Shown: positions 36,201 to 46,500 of the stretch, in pieces
Layout: every line of letters starts with the position of its first letter
Position numbering within the stretch: position 1 is the first letter of the stretch
NCBI RefSeq assembly: GCF_932294415.1
Contig: NC_065538.1
Coordinates: 44,368,843-44,432,842 of the forward strand
DNA from: Quercus robur
Lineage: Eukaryota > Streptophyta > Magnoliopsida > Fagales > Fagaceae
Length of the DNA stretch: 64,000 nt
Direction of reading: 5' to 3'
Translations under genes and position numbers: made by a program
Notes under the pieces: model-generated
Database searches by the model: none
Seen by the model: the letters and a program-made list of their open reading frames with translations, nothing else
What the model was told of the DNA's origin: nothing

Positions 36201-37476
36201 TTGATTCATAAAATACAAATAAATGACCAACTTTCTTACTAAACAAAGCCAGAAAACATGAAACCTTAAAATTGATAAGATTTTAAAATAAATTTACGTA
36301 ATGTCGGTAATGAAAATGATTACGTAACTAATTAACTGTGTTTTACGTGTCTTCACCTACGTCAGTAGGAGCGTGGGATGGCAACATCATATCTTTCCCT
36401 TTTGTTTTTGCCTTCACTTTAACCTTTTACTTCAGTCTCACCCAACCCACTACCATTTGCTTTTTTTTAAAAAATATATATATATATATATTTTACCCCA
36501 ACAACCATAAAAATTAAAATATTTGTTTTCACACACGGTAAGGTCAGTCAAAGTGACATCTAACGGATCTTTTATTTTTCTTTTCTGTTTTTTTTTTTTT
36601 TTCCTTTAATTTTTAACTTTCAAGAGTTTGGTATAACTTTTATACATGTTATGAATAAAGCTATATACCCAAAAATTTTGATAATATTTTTCAACACATT
36701 AACAAATGTTAAACTTTTGACTCAACATTACGTTTTTACTTACCATTAACAATTTATTATATTAACAAATGTTAAAATTTTTGTCTCTAAATTTTCTCAT
36801 ATTATTTTACTATTTGATAAATTTAAGTCAAATTTTGTTTTTCTTTTATAAATTCATCGTTAGACTATATTATCTCTTTATACTTTTTTTTTTTTTTTTT
36901 TATAATTTCATTATTGGGGGGAGAAAAAAATTTGAACTTTAGATGTCTCATTTGAAAACACCAATTGAACTATAAGGCTTTTTGACTTCATATTTGGATA
37001 ATATTAAAACCATCATGGATTAATAATTATCACATTTATAAGCTACTTAAATTTTAAGTTTTTAATATTTAATTTAATACACAAAACATGGATTTATAGT
37101 TCAGATGATAAATAATATTTTACTTATATTATTATTTATTTTTTGGTTAATGCAATAGTATTTATAAATTATAACATAAAATTTGGCTTTCTTGTTAACA
37201 ATGGTACGTAGAAATAAGAGTAAAAAATGATATTTATTGATAAAATTTTATTGCAAAATAAAATCTCTGTGATCCTCATGCATATAGAAAAAGGTAATTT
37301 TTTTCATCTTAGAACAAAGATCGTTAAAGCTATCAGTTATGGGTTTTTTATTTTTTTTTCAAGTGCTTGTGAACTTATTTTAGTTTTTATATATATATAA
37401 ATACGATAGTATTTAAACCTATGACATATGTTCCATTATTATTATTCTTTATCATTAGGCTTGTAAGGACTCAATT

Positions 37477-38162
37477 TGTAATGGTCCCAAATTGGTAATG
37501 GGTTCGTACGTTAAAAGCCCAAACAATAAAATTTATAGAGAGTGGGCTGAAAGGCTAGGCCTTGGTCGTCGGACAATGGCAAGTCATGGTGTTCATAGTG
37601 GACGCACAGGGGTGAACTAAGTTTGTCCATGGACCTTGTCCATTGAACTTAATGTTCTTATTATTACTTTCCTTTTTTTTTTGGGTACCATCCTCCTCCC
37701 CTTTTTGGCGCATGAATCCTTACATTATATAGCCCTTCTCAGTCGATCCTGACCTTCCATCTGTCGATCAGACAGGTAACTACTCGAGTGTCTGTCCCAT
37801 CAGCCGTCTCCTCCCACTTTCTGTTAGTTGCAATAACCGAAACCACACTGTTCAGGGGTCTTTTCCCATCAATGTGGTTAGGACGTTTGTTGGTGCATTC
37901 AATGCGGTGGTGACGTCTTTTCCTTGAACCATTCCCACACCGCACCCCGTGCGAGTCTCATTCCACTCGCCTTTTCTTCTAGGAGTGCTTTGGAGGATGC
38001 CTTTGATGACGTGTCGTTACTCCCTTTTAGTCCTCGGGATGCTGAGGACAGGATCATCCTCGGCTACATCAAAAGGCCATTTGAACTTTCGCTACTTGTC
38101 CTCGGCAACTATTCTCCTCGGCGCGAGCCTTGGGCCCTAATGGAAAGTGGGTCGGGACCACA
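37477..38162 (+). mobile_element. Solo LTR (686 bp), AATT flanks
   Basis: It starts TGTAATGGTCCC and ends GGGACCACA, with AATT directly outside both ends (37,473-37,476 and 38,163-38,166). A TATA-like CATTATATAGCCC at about 37,722 lies in the expected mid-LTR position. It is related, in opposite orientation, to the LTR at 60,995-61,810: both share GTTCAGGGGTCTT and GCATTCAAT(G/A)CGGTGGT. Confidence 0.6.
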
Positions 38163-38720
38163 AATTCTCTGGCCCCACAAGGCTAATACACTAATTGGTT
38201 GTTAGTATAGGCAAAGTTCAAAAATTAAATATTTTATTTGACGACAATAGACTTTATTAGTTAAGTTAATTAGAACTTACTTATTTTTGTATTTCTATGT
38301 TTAGATTATGTCCAACAAAATAATGTTAAGTGCAAGGCAATATTGGAGTTGTCTAAATATTCTTTTAGATGAGAAGAGTTATTATATTCTTGTATTTAGT
38401 GAGAACTTGTAATGATTAAAAAAATGATATTTTCCACAATAATCACTATAGTGACATAATTTATTTCATTAGAGATATTTAAGGAAGTGATATCTTAATT
38501 TTTGGCTAGGTACTATTCACCATTACTTATAAGATATCTCAAACCCCCCCCCCCCTCCACAAAAAAAAACCATAGTGTAGTGGATTGATCTCAATGATCT
38601 AGGAACTCCAGGTTTATTTTACACCCCAGATCAATGAATCCACATCTCGGGTACCCTAGGCCATAATGGTAATTTACTTCATAACTTGTCAAGCTAATGA
38701 GTTGTAATTAATATGCAATG

Positions 38721-39172
38721 TGATGACGTCGATTACCGTCACCAATGGGTCACACCGTACTCGCGACTCGAATTGAACCTGCACGACGAAACAAACTAAA
38801 GAATCCTTCAGAGAGCACCGGTGTGGTGCCGGCCAAAGACTCTCCGACGGTCAAGTTAGACTTCCTCTGTTTTACTTAGTGCGTTAGAGAGGGTTCATAA
38901 AAGCATACCTCGATTTCTGTGGGTATTACGCCTTTTATAGTGATAAGGGGTTGACTTTCCCTTTTTGGTTCCCACATCTTTTCAATGTGGGACTCTATTC
39001 CCAATTCTTCCAAACGTGGTGAGCAAGGATTCTCATTACCGGATCATGGGCCCTTGCTGCGTCAGTAGTGATGGGCCTCCAAAGCTGGGACCATACCTAC
39101 GCAGGCCCAAGAGACCCAATCCGTCAGGCCCATTAAGGTAAGCCCATCATGCCCAATATTTTATCATCTTCA
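38721..39172 (-). repeat. 3' LTR of the Gypsy element
   Basis: Same sequence and length as 48,812-49,263. It is the downstream LTR of the minus-strand element, and it lies just upstream of the antisense gene's promoter region. Confidence 0.95.
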
Positions 39173-39386
39173 GTTGCCCCCTTCACCCCGATGATCCGTC
39201 ACCTTTAAGGTCAAAGGATCAGTGGGGTGACGATCCTTACATATGGATATGACGGATTCATGCAAAATAGAACGACGGTCCTAGCTGGATCAACCCGTCA
39301 AAGGGAGAATCATCCAGTTGACGGATACATGGCAGGTACAAATCTGTTGGTACGTACTGACAGGTTGTCAGCATTTATTAAGCATG

Positions 39387-39466
39387 CCACGTGTCACTCT
39401 CTGAATGGTCGTTGTATAGGATCGAAGCGTCGCTTCGTCTTCCGTGCACTTCCTATATATATAAGG
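39387..39466 (+). promoter_or_regulatory. Promoter of the antisense gene: G-box and TATA box
   Basis: CCACGTGTCA (39,387-39,396) is a G-box/ABRE core. CTATATATATAAGG (39,453-39,466) is a good TATA box about 57 bp further on. Both lie outside the LTR, upstream of a spliced 5' UTR. This supports an independent plus-strand promoter within the retrotransposon. Confidence 0.6.
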
Positions 39467-39747
39467 CGCCTCACTCTTTCATTTTTCAATTTTCACTCAG
39501 AAAACACTTGTCAGAGCGAAGCCGTCAACCCTGTCAGAGCAAAGCCGTCAACCTTATCTGTGCAATCCGTCGAGGACGAATACTCGCTGATTACACCAAC
39601 CGTCACCTGTCCTCTGCTAAGTTCGGTAAGTGCTTCTAATTTACTATAGTCAAGTTACATTCTCTTCCATGCATTGTTGTTAGGCTTTCCATACCCGTCA
39701 ACACTTTCAAACCCGTCGGTCTTAGGTTTTATTGTCAATTGTAGGAA

Positions 39748-41888
39748 ATGTCTAGTGCGTCAAGTAACCAGTCGGTGGTTCGTGATGGGACGGAATACGA
39801 GGATGTATACCCGTCCGGTCATAAAGACCAAGAGAGCCCCGGCGAAAGTAGGAGTCCGTCTGCCTCCTCTTCATCCTCAACAAATGAGGATGTGGAGATA
39901 GTCGAAGTAGAGGGTTCCGATGATGACGGGGATCAACAACTGGAGTCCGTTGTAGGCGCTGATGGACTAAGGCAGTTCATCATGTTGCCAGAGTGGACTG
40001 TTCATAGGTTTACATCCGTCATCAGGGAGAGACATTTCAGCACCTTCAGGACCAACTTCCAAATCCCAGACTATGTCTCCATCCGTCTACCATATGTGTC
40101 GGAGAAGTGTTATTACGAAGGGGTAGACGGTGTAGGAGTGTACGAACAGGCATTGAAGGCTGGACTTCGATTCCCGCTTTCTACCCTTCATAGGGAACTC
40201 TTGCAGTATCTGGGGTTGTCCGTCACCCAGATATCCCCTAACGCCTGGAGGGTCTTCATAGCCATGGAGATTCTCTACGGTGCAATGTCAAACGGGGAAA
40301 GGAAATTGACGGTCCGTGAATTTCTTCACTGTTACCGTCCAGACGAGATTTCTGGATCAAGGGGGATGTACAGTTTTGCCAGTCGGAGCCCCTTGTTGAA
40401 GGTGATCTTTGAGACCCCAGACTCAAATAGAGACTGGAAGAGTCGGTACTTCTTCCTGGAGGGTGATAGATGGATGAACCATCCAGGGGAGACGGAGTTC
40501 ATGCCCGTCGACACAACTTGGGCAGTTATAAATCAGACACGTATGCATCCGTCTAAATTTTGTGTTGCTTTTCATATCCGTCCAGTTATATGTGTATATC
40601 TTGATCATCTTTCTTTGCAGGTAGACGGCGCCCACAAGTCAGCCTCGAGGAGTTTAGCTTCCTTGAAAAGGTTTGCAAGAAGACTACGCCGGAGGAAAGG
40701 ACTTGGGCGAAGTTGGTGAACCCGAGGACCATACATTGGTACTGCGACGGTCCTGAGCCCACCCAAGAAGCGATAAGATACGACGAGCGAGTTCACAAAC
40801 GTAAGCCCGTCAACTTTACTTTGTCATTTACTTTGCTTTATTTTGTTTTAATTTCATCCGTCATTATTTGCAGAGATGGATGACGCAAAGAGGAGAGCTT
40901 TGATCAAGTCCCAAGCCGTCAAGAAGAGGGAATCCGGCGAGGAGGTTCCTAAGGCATCAGCTTCAATCCCTAAAAGGAAACTGACGACAAAATCCGACCG
41001 TCCCTTTAAGCAACCAAAGGTCTCTCTTGAACCTGTGGTTGGCTTAATGGCTGAGGGTAACAAGGCCGTCACCCCAGCGAAGCAGGGGAAGGGCAAAGGA
41101 TTGATGGCGGTCCCAGACGGTAAGCAAGAGAGACCCCCTTCCCTTCTTCGTGATGACTCCAAGTATGCATTGGAGAAACTGTCGTCCATCATCACGGCAG
41201 AAGACTATGAAGACCTGGGAAACCATTCGACGGAGGCCATGGGGGAGACGGGCCTCTTCGCCGTCGCTCAGGTTGGTTATGTTTGTCAAATAAGTTTTTG
41301 TTTTTCATTCTTCCTGTTACTTACATTATGTGACGGTCTCTTTTCTACTTGCAGTCCTTGGTCATGATGAAGGGACTACTTGACCGGTGTCTCAACCGTG
41401 AGAGTAGCTTGGACCGGGTGCGCGCGAAGGCGCAGCAGACGGAGGAAGAGCTCGGACAACTTCAGAGATGGAGGTCCAAGATGGGGAAGAAGCTGGAGCT
41501 TTCTGAGCAGGCGAGGAAGGAGCTTGAGGAGAAGACGGCCACTTCGCTGACGGTCATAGAGAACAAAGAAGCTGAGATAAAACAACTCAAAGAAGAGATC
41601 CGTCAGGCTAAAGTGGCAGCCGTCGAGGAGTACCGATGCTCGGAGTCCTGTTTGGGCGAGCTGTCGGACTCCTTCCTCCAAGGATTCGATGATTCCCTCC
41701 GTCAAGTCAAGAAGGCTTATCCAGAGCTGGACTTGACAATGGTCAAACTTGAGGACCAAGCCCAGACTTCTGCCCTCCCCGTCGCCTCCGAAAATACGGA
41801 GGACCTTTTTGGAGACGGTGCTGCTCAGGGAGACGGAGAGTCCGCCCCGTCGAAGGATGTCCCAGATGCTGAAGAAAAGAAAGATTGA
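39748..41888 (+). CDS. Antisense additional gene of the retrotransposon (PF04195-like domain plus coiled coil, 634 aa, spliced)
   Basis: Four coding exons (39748-40540, 40621-40800, 40874-41271, 41355-41888) have GT-AG introns and compatible phases, totalling 1,905 bp. A likely 5' UTR intron is 39,626-39,744, ending just before the ATG. Residues 1-65 are Ser/acidic-rich. About 70-330 resembles the Pfam 'putative gypsy type transposon' domain (ALKAGLRFPLSTLHRELLQY, QISPNAWRVFIAMEIL, WKSRYFFLEGDRW). The middle is Lys-rich (KRKLTTKSDRPFKQPK). The C-terminal third is a heptad-rich coiled coil (LDRVRAKAQQTEEELGQLQR), followed by an acidic tail. It runs opposite to the polyprotein, downstream of it. 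Tat elements are known to carry such extra ORFs, sometimes antisense; their function is unknown. The reading frame is intact. Confidence 0.8.
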
Positions 41889-42330
41889 TGCATATGTACT
41901 TTATTTTGTGAACAATCCGTCTTTCTTTTTTATTCATTTTTTAAGACAAACCGTCCCCTTTTTTTTTGTATTGAAAATTTGCCTTTGGGGCTTTTGGCTT
42001 AAAAGTTCACATGCTTTTTATAATTGTTTGGTGCTCTGTTTAAAACTCCGTCTACCTTCTTGAGGGATTATTTTTGTGAGAATATTTGTTAATCTGTGAT
42101 TATCCGTCCACATTGCAGACTTGTTATCTTGTGTTGATTGAGCTTTTACATCGGTGAGGATTTTCCTTCTCCGTCTGTTTTGAGGGGTTTATTATGCGGA
42201 CCGTCCACTTTGTGGCGTTGTTCATCACTTTTAAATATATCGCGTATTTAATGGACTTGTAGATAATTTTAACGTAGCCAGTATACGTCCACTTTGCGAA
42301 AACGTCCATCTATTGTATCCGTCCACCTTG
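41889..42330. other. 3' flank of the antisense gene
   Basis: AT-rich non-coding sequence with scattered CCGTC/GTCCA motifs grades into the 40-bp repeat array. It probably holds the 3' UTR and polyadenylation region of the antisense gene; no clear AATAAA was seen. Confidence 0.5.
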
Positions 42331-43133
42331 GGACTTTATTTCATGTAGGACAGTCCGTCCATCTCAAGGACTTTATTTCATGTATTTCAACATCTTAGTG
42401 ATCTGTCCACTTTGTGGACTAATTGCATCACCTTTGTGATCCGTCCACTTTGTGGACCTATGTCACATCACCTAAGTAGTCCGTCCACTTGGTGGACTTA
42501 TGTTTCATCACCTTAGTGATCCGTCCACTTTGTGACTCGTATTTCATCACTTTAGTGATCCGTCCACTTTGTGGACTCATATTTCATCACCTTAGTGATC
42601 CGTCCACTTTGTGGACTCGTATTTCATCACCTTAGTGATCCGTCCACTTTGTGGACTCATATTTCATCACCTTAGTGATCCGTCCACTTTGTGGACTTTT
42701 GTTTCATCACCTTAGTGATCTGTCCACTTTGTGGACTTATATTTCATCACCTTAGTGATCCGTCCACTTTGTGGACTCGTATTTCATCACTTTAGTGATC
42801 CGTCCACTTTGTGGACTCATATTTCATCACCTTAGTGATCCGTCCACTTTGTGGACTTTTGTTTCATCACCTTAGTGATCCGTCCACTTTGTGGACTTAT
42901 ATTTCATCACCTTAGTGATCCGTCCACTTTGTGGACTCGTATTTCATCACTTTAGTGATCCGTCCACTTTGTGGACTCATATTTCATCACCTTAGTGATC
43001 CGTCCACTTTGTGGACTTTTGTTTCATCACCTTAGTGATCCGTCCACTTTGTGGACTCATATTTCATCACCTTAGTGATCCGTCCACTTTGTGGACTTTT
43101 GTTTCACTACCTTAGTGATCCGTCCACTTTGTG
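42331..43133. repeat. Tandem array of 40-bp units with 160-bp higher-order structure
   Basis: The unit is GATCCGTCCACTTTGTGGAC followed by TCATATTTCATCACCTTAGT, with about 18-20 copies. Units differ mainly after the GGAC: TCGT, TCAT, TTTT or TTAT, and CTTTAGT versus CCTTAGT. From about 42,530 they recur in the order TCGT-TCAT-TTTT-TTAT, giving a 160-bp higher-order repeat. Each unit has a perfect small inverted repeat GTCCAC-TTT-GTGGAC. It lies between the stop codons of the two convergent genes of the element. Confidence 0.95.
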
Positions 43134-43310
43134 GACTCAGGGTGATCGTCCCTGTAGGACGATCCGTCCATCTTGTGGACTTCATATTGTGTCCGTCCAT
43201 CTTGTGGACTTATGGTTATCATCCCTGTAGGATGATCCGTCCACCTTGTGGACGTAGTGGGATCGTCCCTGTAGGATAATCCGTCCATCTTGCGGACTTC
43301 TATCGTTTCC
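43134..43310. repeat. Second, diverged repeat family (GTCCATCTTGTGGAC / CCCTGTAGGA)
   Basis: About five units mix CCGTCCATCTTGTGGAC with ATCGTCCCTGTAGGACGAT-like inverted repeats. The units continue the 40-bp array with longer and irregular spacing. The remaining stretch to 43,518 is unique-looking non-coding DNA. Confidence 0.75.
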
Positions 43311-43518
43311 GTTAACTTTTGTGGGCAATTGCAATGACATACATTCAAGTAGAAGATCAAAAATTGCATCTGATTGTAGAATGCGTAAAGGAAAAGTGCC
43401 TGCCCCCTTGGGCTTAAAAAAGGCACGACAATATTGTAGCAAAAATAGTTAAACAGTGCCAATAAAAGTTAATAATTCCCAAAAAGTCTTAAAAGAGAAA
43501 CTGGTTGTCGTGTCGCTA

Positions 43519-46500
43519 TCACTGGTAGTATTTCCTCAAGTGCTCGGCATTCCACGGATGTGGTAGCTTTTCTCCGTCTATTGTCTCCAGGTGGTATGTC
43601 CCTTTCCTTTTCCACGACGTAACTCCGTAGGGTCCTTCCCAGTTGGGGCCGAGTTTTCCTTGTGTAGGGTCTCTAGTTGTACCCATGACCCTCCTGAGTA
43701 CGAGGTCTCCAACTTGGAAGCTTCTTTGTCGGACCCGGGAGTTGAAATGTTTGGACATGCGATCCTGGTATCTAGCGATCCTCTGTTCTGCTTCCGACCT
43801 GACCTCGTCTATAAGGTCCAGCTGTAGCCTCATGGATTCGTCATTCCTTCCCTCGTCGTGGTTGTGAACCCTGTAGCTCGTGAGCCCAACCTCCGCTGGG
43901 ATGACTGCCTCGCTCCCGTAGGTCAGTCGAAACGGTGTCTCTCCTGTCGGAGTCCTCGCCGTTGTCCTATATGCCCACAGTATGCTTGGCAGTTCTTCTG
44001 GCCATATGCCCTTTGCCCCCTCGAGCCGAGTTTTGATAATCTTTAGCAAGGATCGGTTTGTGACCTCAACCTGACCGTTAGCCTGAGGATGGGCGGGGGA
44101 TGAGTAGTGGTTTTTTATTCCTAGTTGTGAGCAGAAATCACGGAAGGGGCCGTTATCGAACTGCCTCCCGTTATCTGAGACAAGGACTCTAGGAATACCA
44201 AACCTACATACTATGTTCCGCCAGACAAAACTTCTAATGTTCTTTTCTGTAATGGTGGCCAAGGCTTCCGCTTCTACCCATTTCGTGAAGTAGTCAATGC
44301 CCACTACCAAGAACTTTAGCTGCCTTATCGCCGTTGGGAAAGGTCCCATGATGTCCAGTCCCCACTGAGCGAACGGCCATGGAGCCGTTATGGGGGTCAG
44401 CTCTTCAGCTGGCTGTCCGATAAAATTGCTGAACCTCTGGCATTTGTCGCATCTTTTAACATAGGACTCAGCATCCTTTTGCATGGTCGGCCAGTAATAA
44501 CCAGCTCGTAACAGCTTGTGCACCAACGACCGCGATCCAGAATGGTTCCCGCATATTCCTTCGTGTACTTCCCTCATCACGTAGTCTGCCTCTTCAACCC
44601 CGAGACATCTTTGGTAAGGACGGGAGAAACCTCTCTTGTAAAGAATGTCTTTTATCAAGACGAACCTTGCCGCTCGGACTTTTAGCTTTCTCGCTGCCTC
44701 CTTCTCCTCAGGCAATATCCCGTCCTTTAAGTATGAAGCTATCGGCGTAGTCCAGTTTCTTTCGGAGCGTATCTCCTGCATGTTGTCGGGGTCTATTAGC
44801 GGAAAGATTTGAACAAAGGGAAGTACATTACCCAGTGTTATCATGTGTTCTGCTGAAGCGGCTTTGGCTAGCCGATCAGCGAGCTCGTTGTCCCCCCTGG
44901 GGATCTGGACGAACGTTGCTTTTAGCCCGTCGACTCTAGCCCTCACTTGATCGAGATATCTCTTCAACCTTTCCCCTTTGCATTCATAATCTCCGTTTAC
45001 TTGATTGGTCACGACTTGAGAGTCGCAATGCACGACCACACTTTCAGCTCCGGCGGCTTTGGCTAGGTCGAGTCCTGCTGCTACTGCTTCGTATTCTGCT
45101 TCATTGTTGGTAATGGGGAAGTCGAGACGGACCATACATTCAATCTTGTCTCCTTCAGGTGACAGCAATACTATGCCGGCTCCTCCAACTCGCTTATTGG
45201 ATGATCCGTCGGTGTAGATGTTCCACTGGGGGGGTTCTTCTGCCCCCTTGTCCGCGTCATGCGTAAACTCAGCTATGAAGTCGGCTACAGCTTGTCCTTT
45301 GATGGCCACACGTGGACGATACTTGATGTCAAACTCACTCAATTCTATTGCCCACAGCGTCAGTCGACCTGCGGCCTCAGGATTACTTAGTGCCCTTCGC
45401 AAGGGCTTGTCGGTCACTACGTTCACGGTATGGGCTTGAAAGTAGGGCTTGAGCTTGCGAGCCGCCGTGACCAACGCAAAAGCGAGTTTCTCCATAGGTT
45501 GGTATCTTTCCTCGGCACCGCGGAGCGCCCGGCTGGCGTAGTACACGGGCTTCTGTGCCCTGTCCTCCTCTCTGATTAAGGCCGCGCTGACGGCCACAGT
45601 GGAGACGGCCAAATAGAGGAAGAGCTCTTCACCTGGTTGCAAGGGGCTCAGTAGAGGTGGTGAAGATAGATAGGTTTTTAACTCCTCGAATGCTCGTTGA
45701 CACTCGTCCGTCCACTCGAATGACTTTTTCAATGTTCGGAAGAAAGGTAAACATTTGTCCGTCGCTCTCGACACGAATCTATTCAATGCCGCTACCTTGC
45801 CGTTAAGGCTCTGTACTTCCTTCACGTTTCTCGGGGGGGCCATCTCCATTATGGCTCGGATTTTGTCCGGGTTAGCTTCAATCCCCCTTTGAGATACCAT
45901 GAATCCTAGGAATTTTCCTGCCGTTACACCAAACGCGCACTTTCCTGGATTGAGCTTCATGTTGTAGGATCGGAGTGTGCCGAATGTTTCCTTGAGATCT
46001 TCCAAATGGTCTTCCTCCTTCCGGCTCTTCACCAGCATGTCGTCGACATAAACTTGGACGTTCCTCCCGATTTGCTGTGCGAACATCTTGTTCATTAGTC
46101 TCTGGTATGTTGCCCCTGCATTCTTCAGACCGAATGGCATTACTTTGTAACAGAAGAGACCTTGACTGGTTACAAACGAAGTCTTCTCCTGGTCGTCCTC
46201 GTGCATGCGGATCTGGTTATAACCCGAGAAAGCATCCATGAAGCTTAGCAATTGGTGTTGAGCCGTCGAGTCCACTAGGATGTCGACCCTTGGGAGGGGA
46301 TAGCTATCTTTGGGGCATGCTTTGTTAAGATCGGTGAAGTCCACGCACATCCGCCATTTGCCACTCGTTTTCTTCACCATTACCACATTCGCCAGCCAAT
46401 CGGGGTAGTAGACTTCCCTGATAAAGCTTGCATCTTGGAGTTTGCGGACCTCTTCCGCTATTGCTTGGTCTCGCTCCGGGGCGAATACTCTCTTCTTTTG

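Larger units (their letters stand above)
29301..37476. other. Long AT-rich intergenic region
   Basis: About 8 kb without a supportable gene. Only short ORFs occur, all in AT-rich low-complexity sequence. Besides the MITEs listed separately it holds a TA microsatellite (33,215-33,255), poly-T tracts and an unexplained CTAGCTCTAGCTTTAGC-type block near 35,180-35,290 that is more GC-rich than its surroundings. Confidence 0.6.

Noticed and set aside
39227..39649. 140-aa plus-strand ORF before the antisense gene
   Set aside because: Overlaps the TATA box and the 5' UTR intron donor of the antisense gene. No domain; better explained as promoter/leader.
42331..43133. CRISPR-like regular repeats
   Set aside because: The units are contiguous 40-bp tandem repeats without unique spacers, in a plant retrotransposon.
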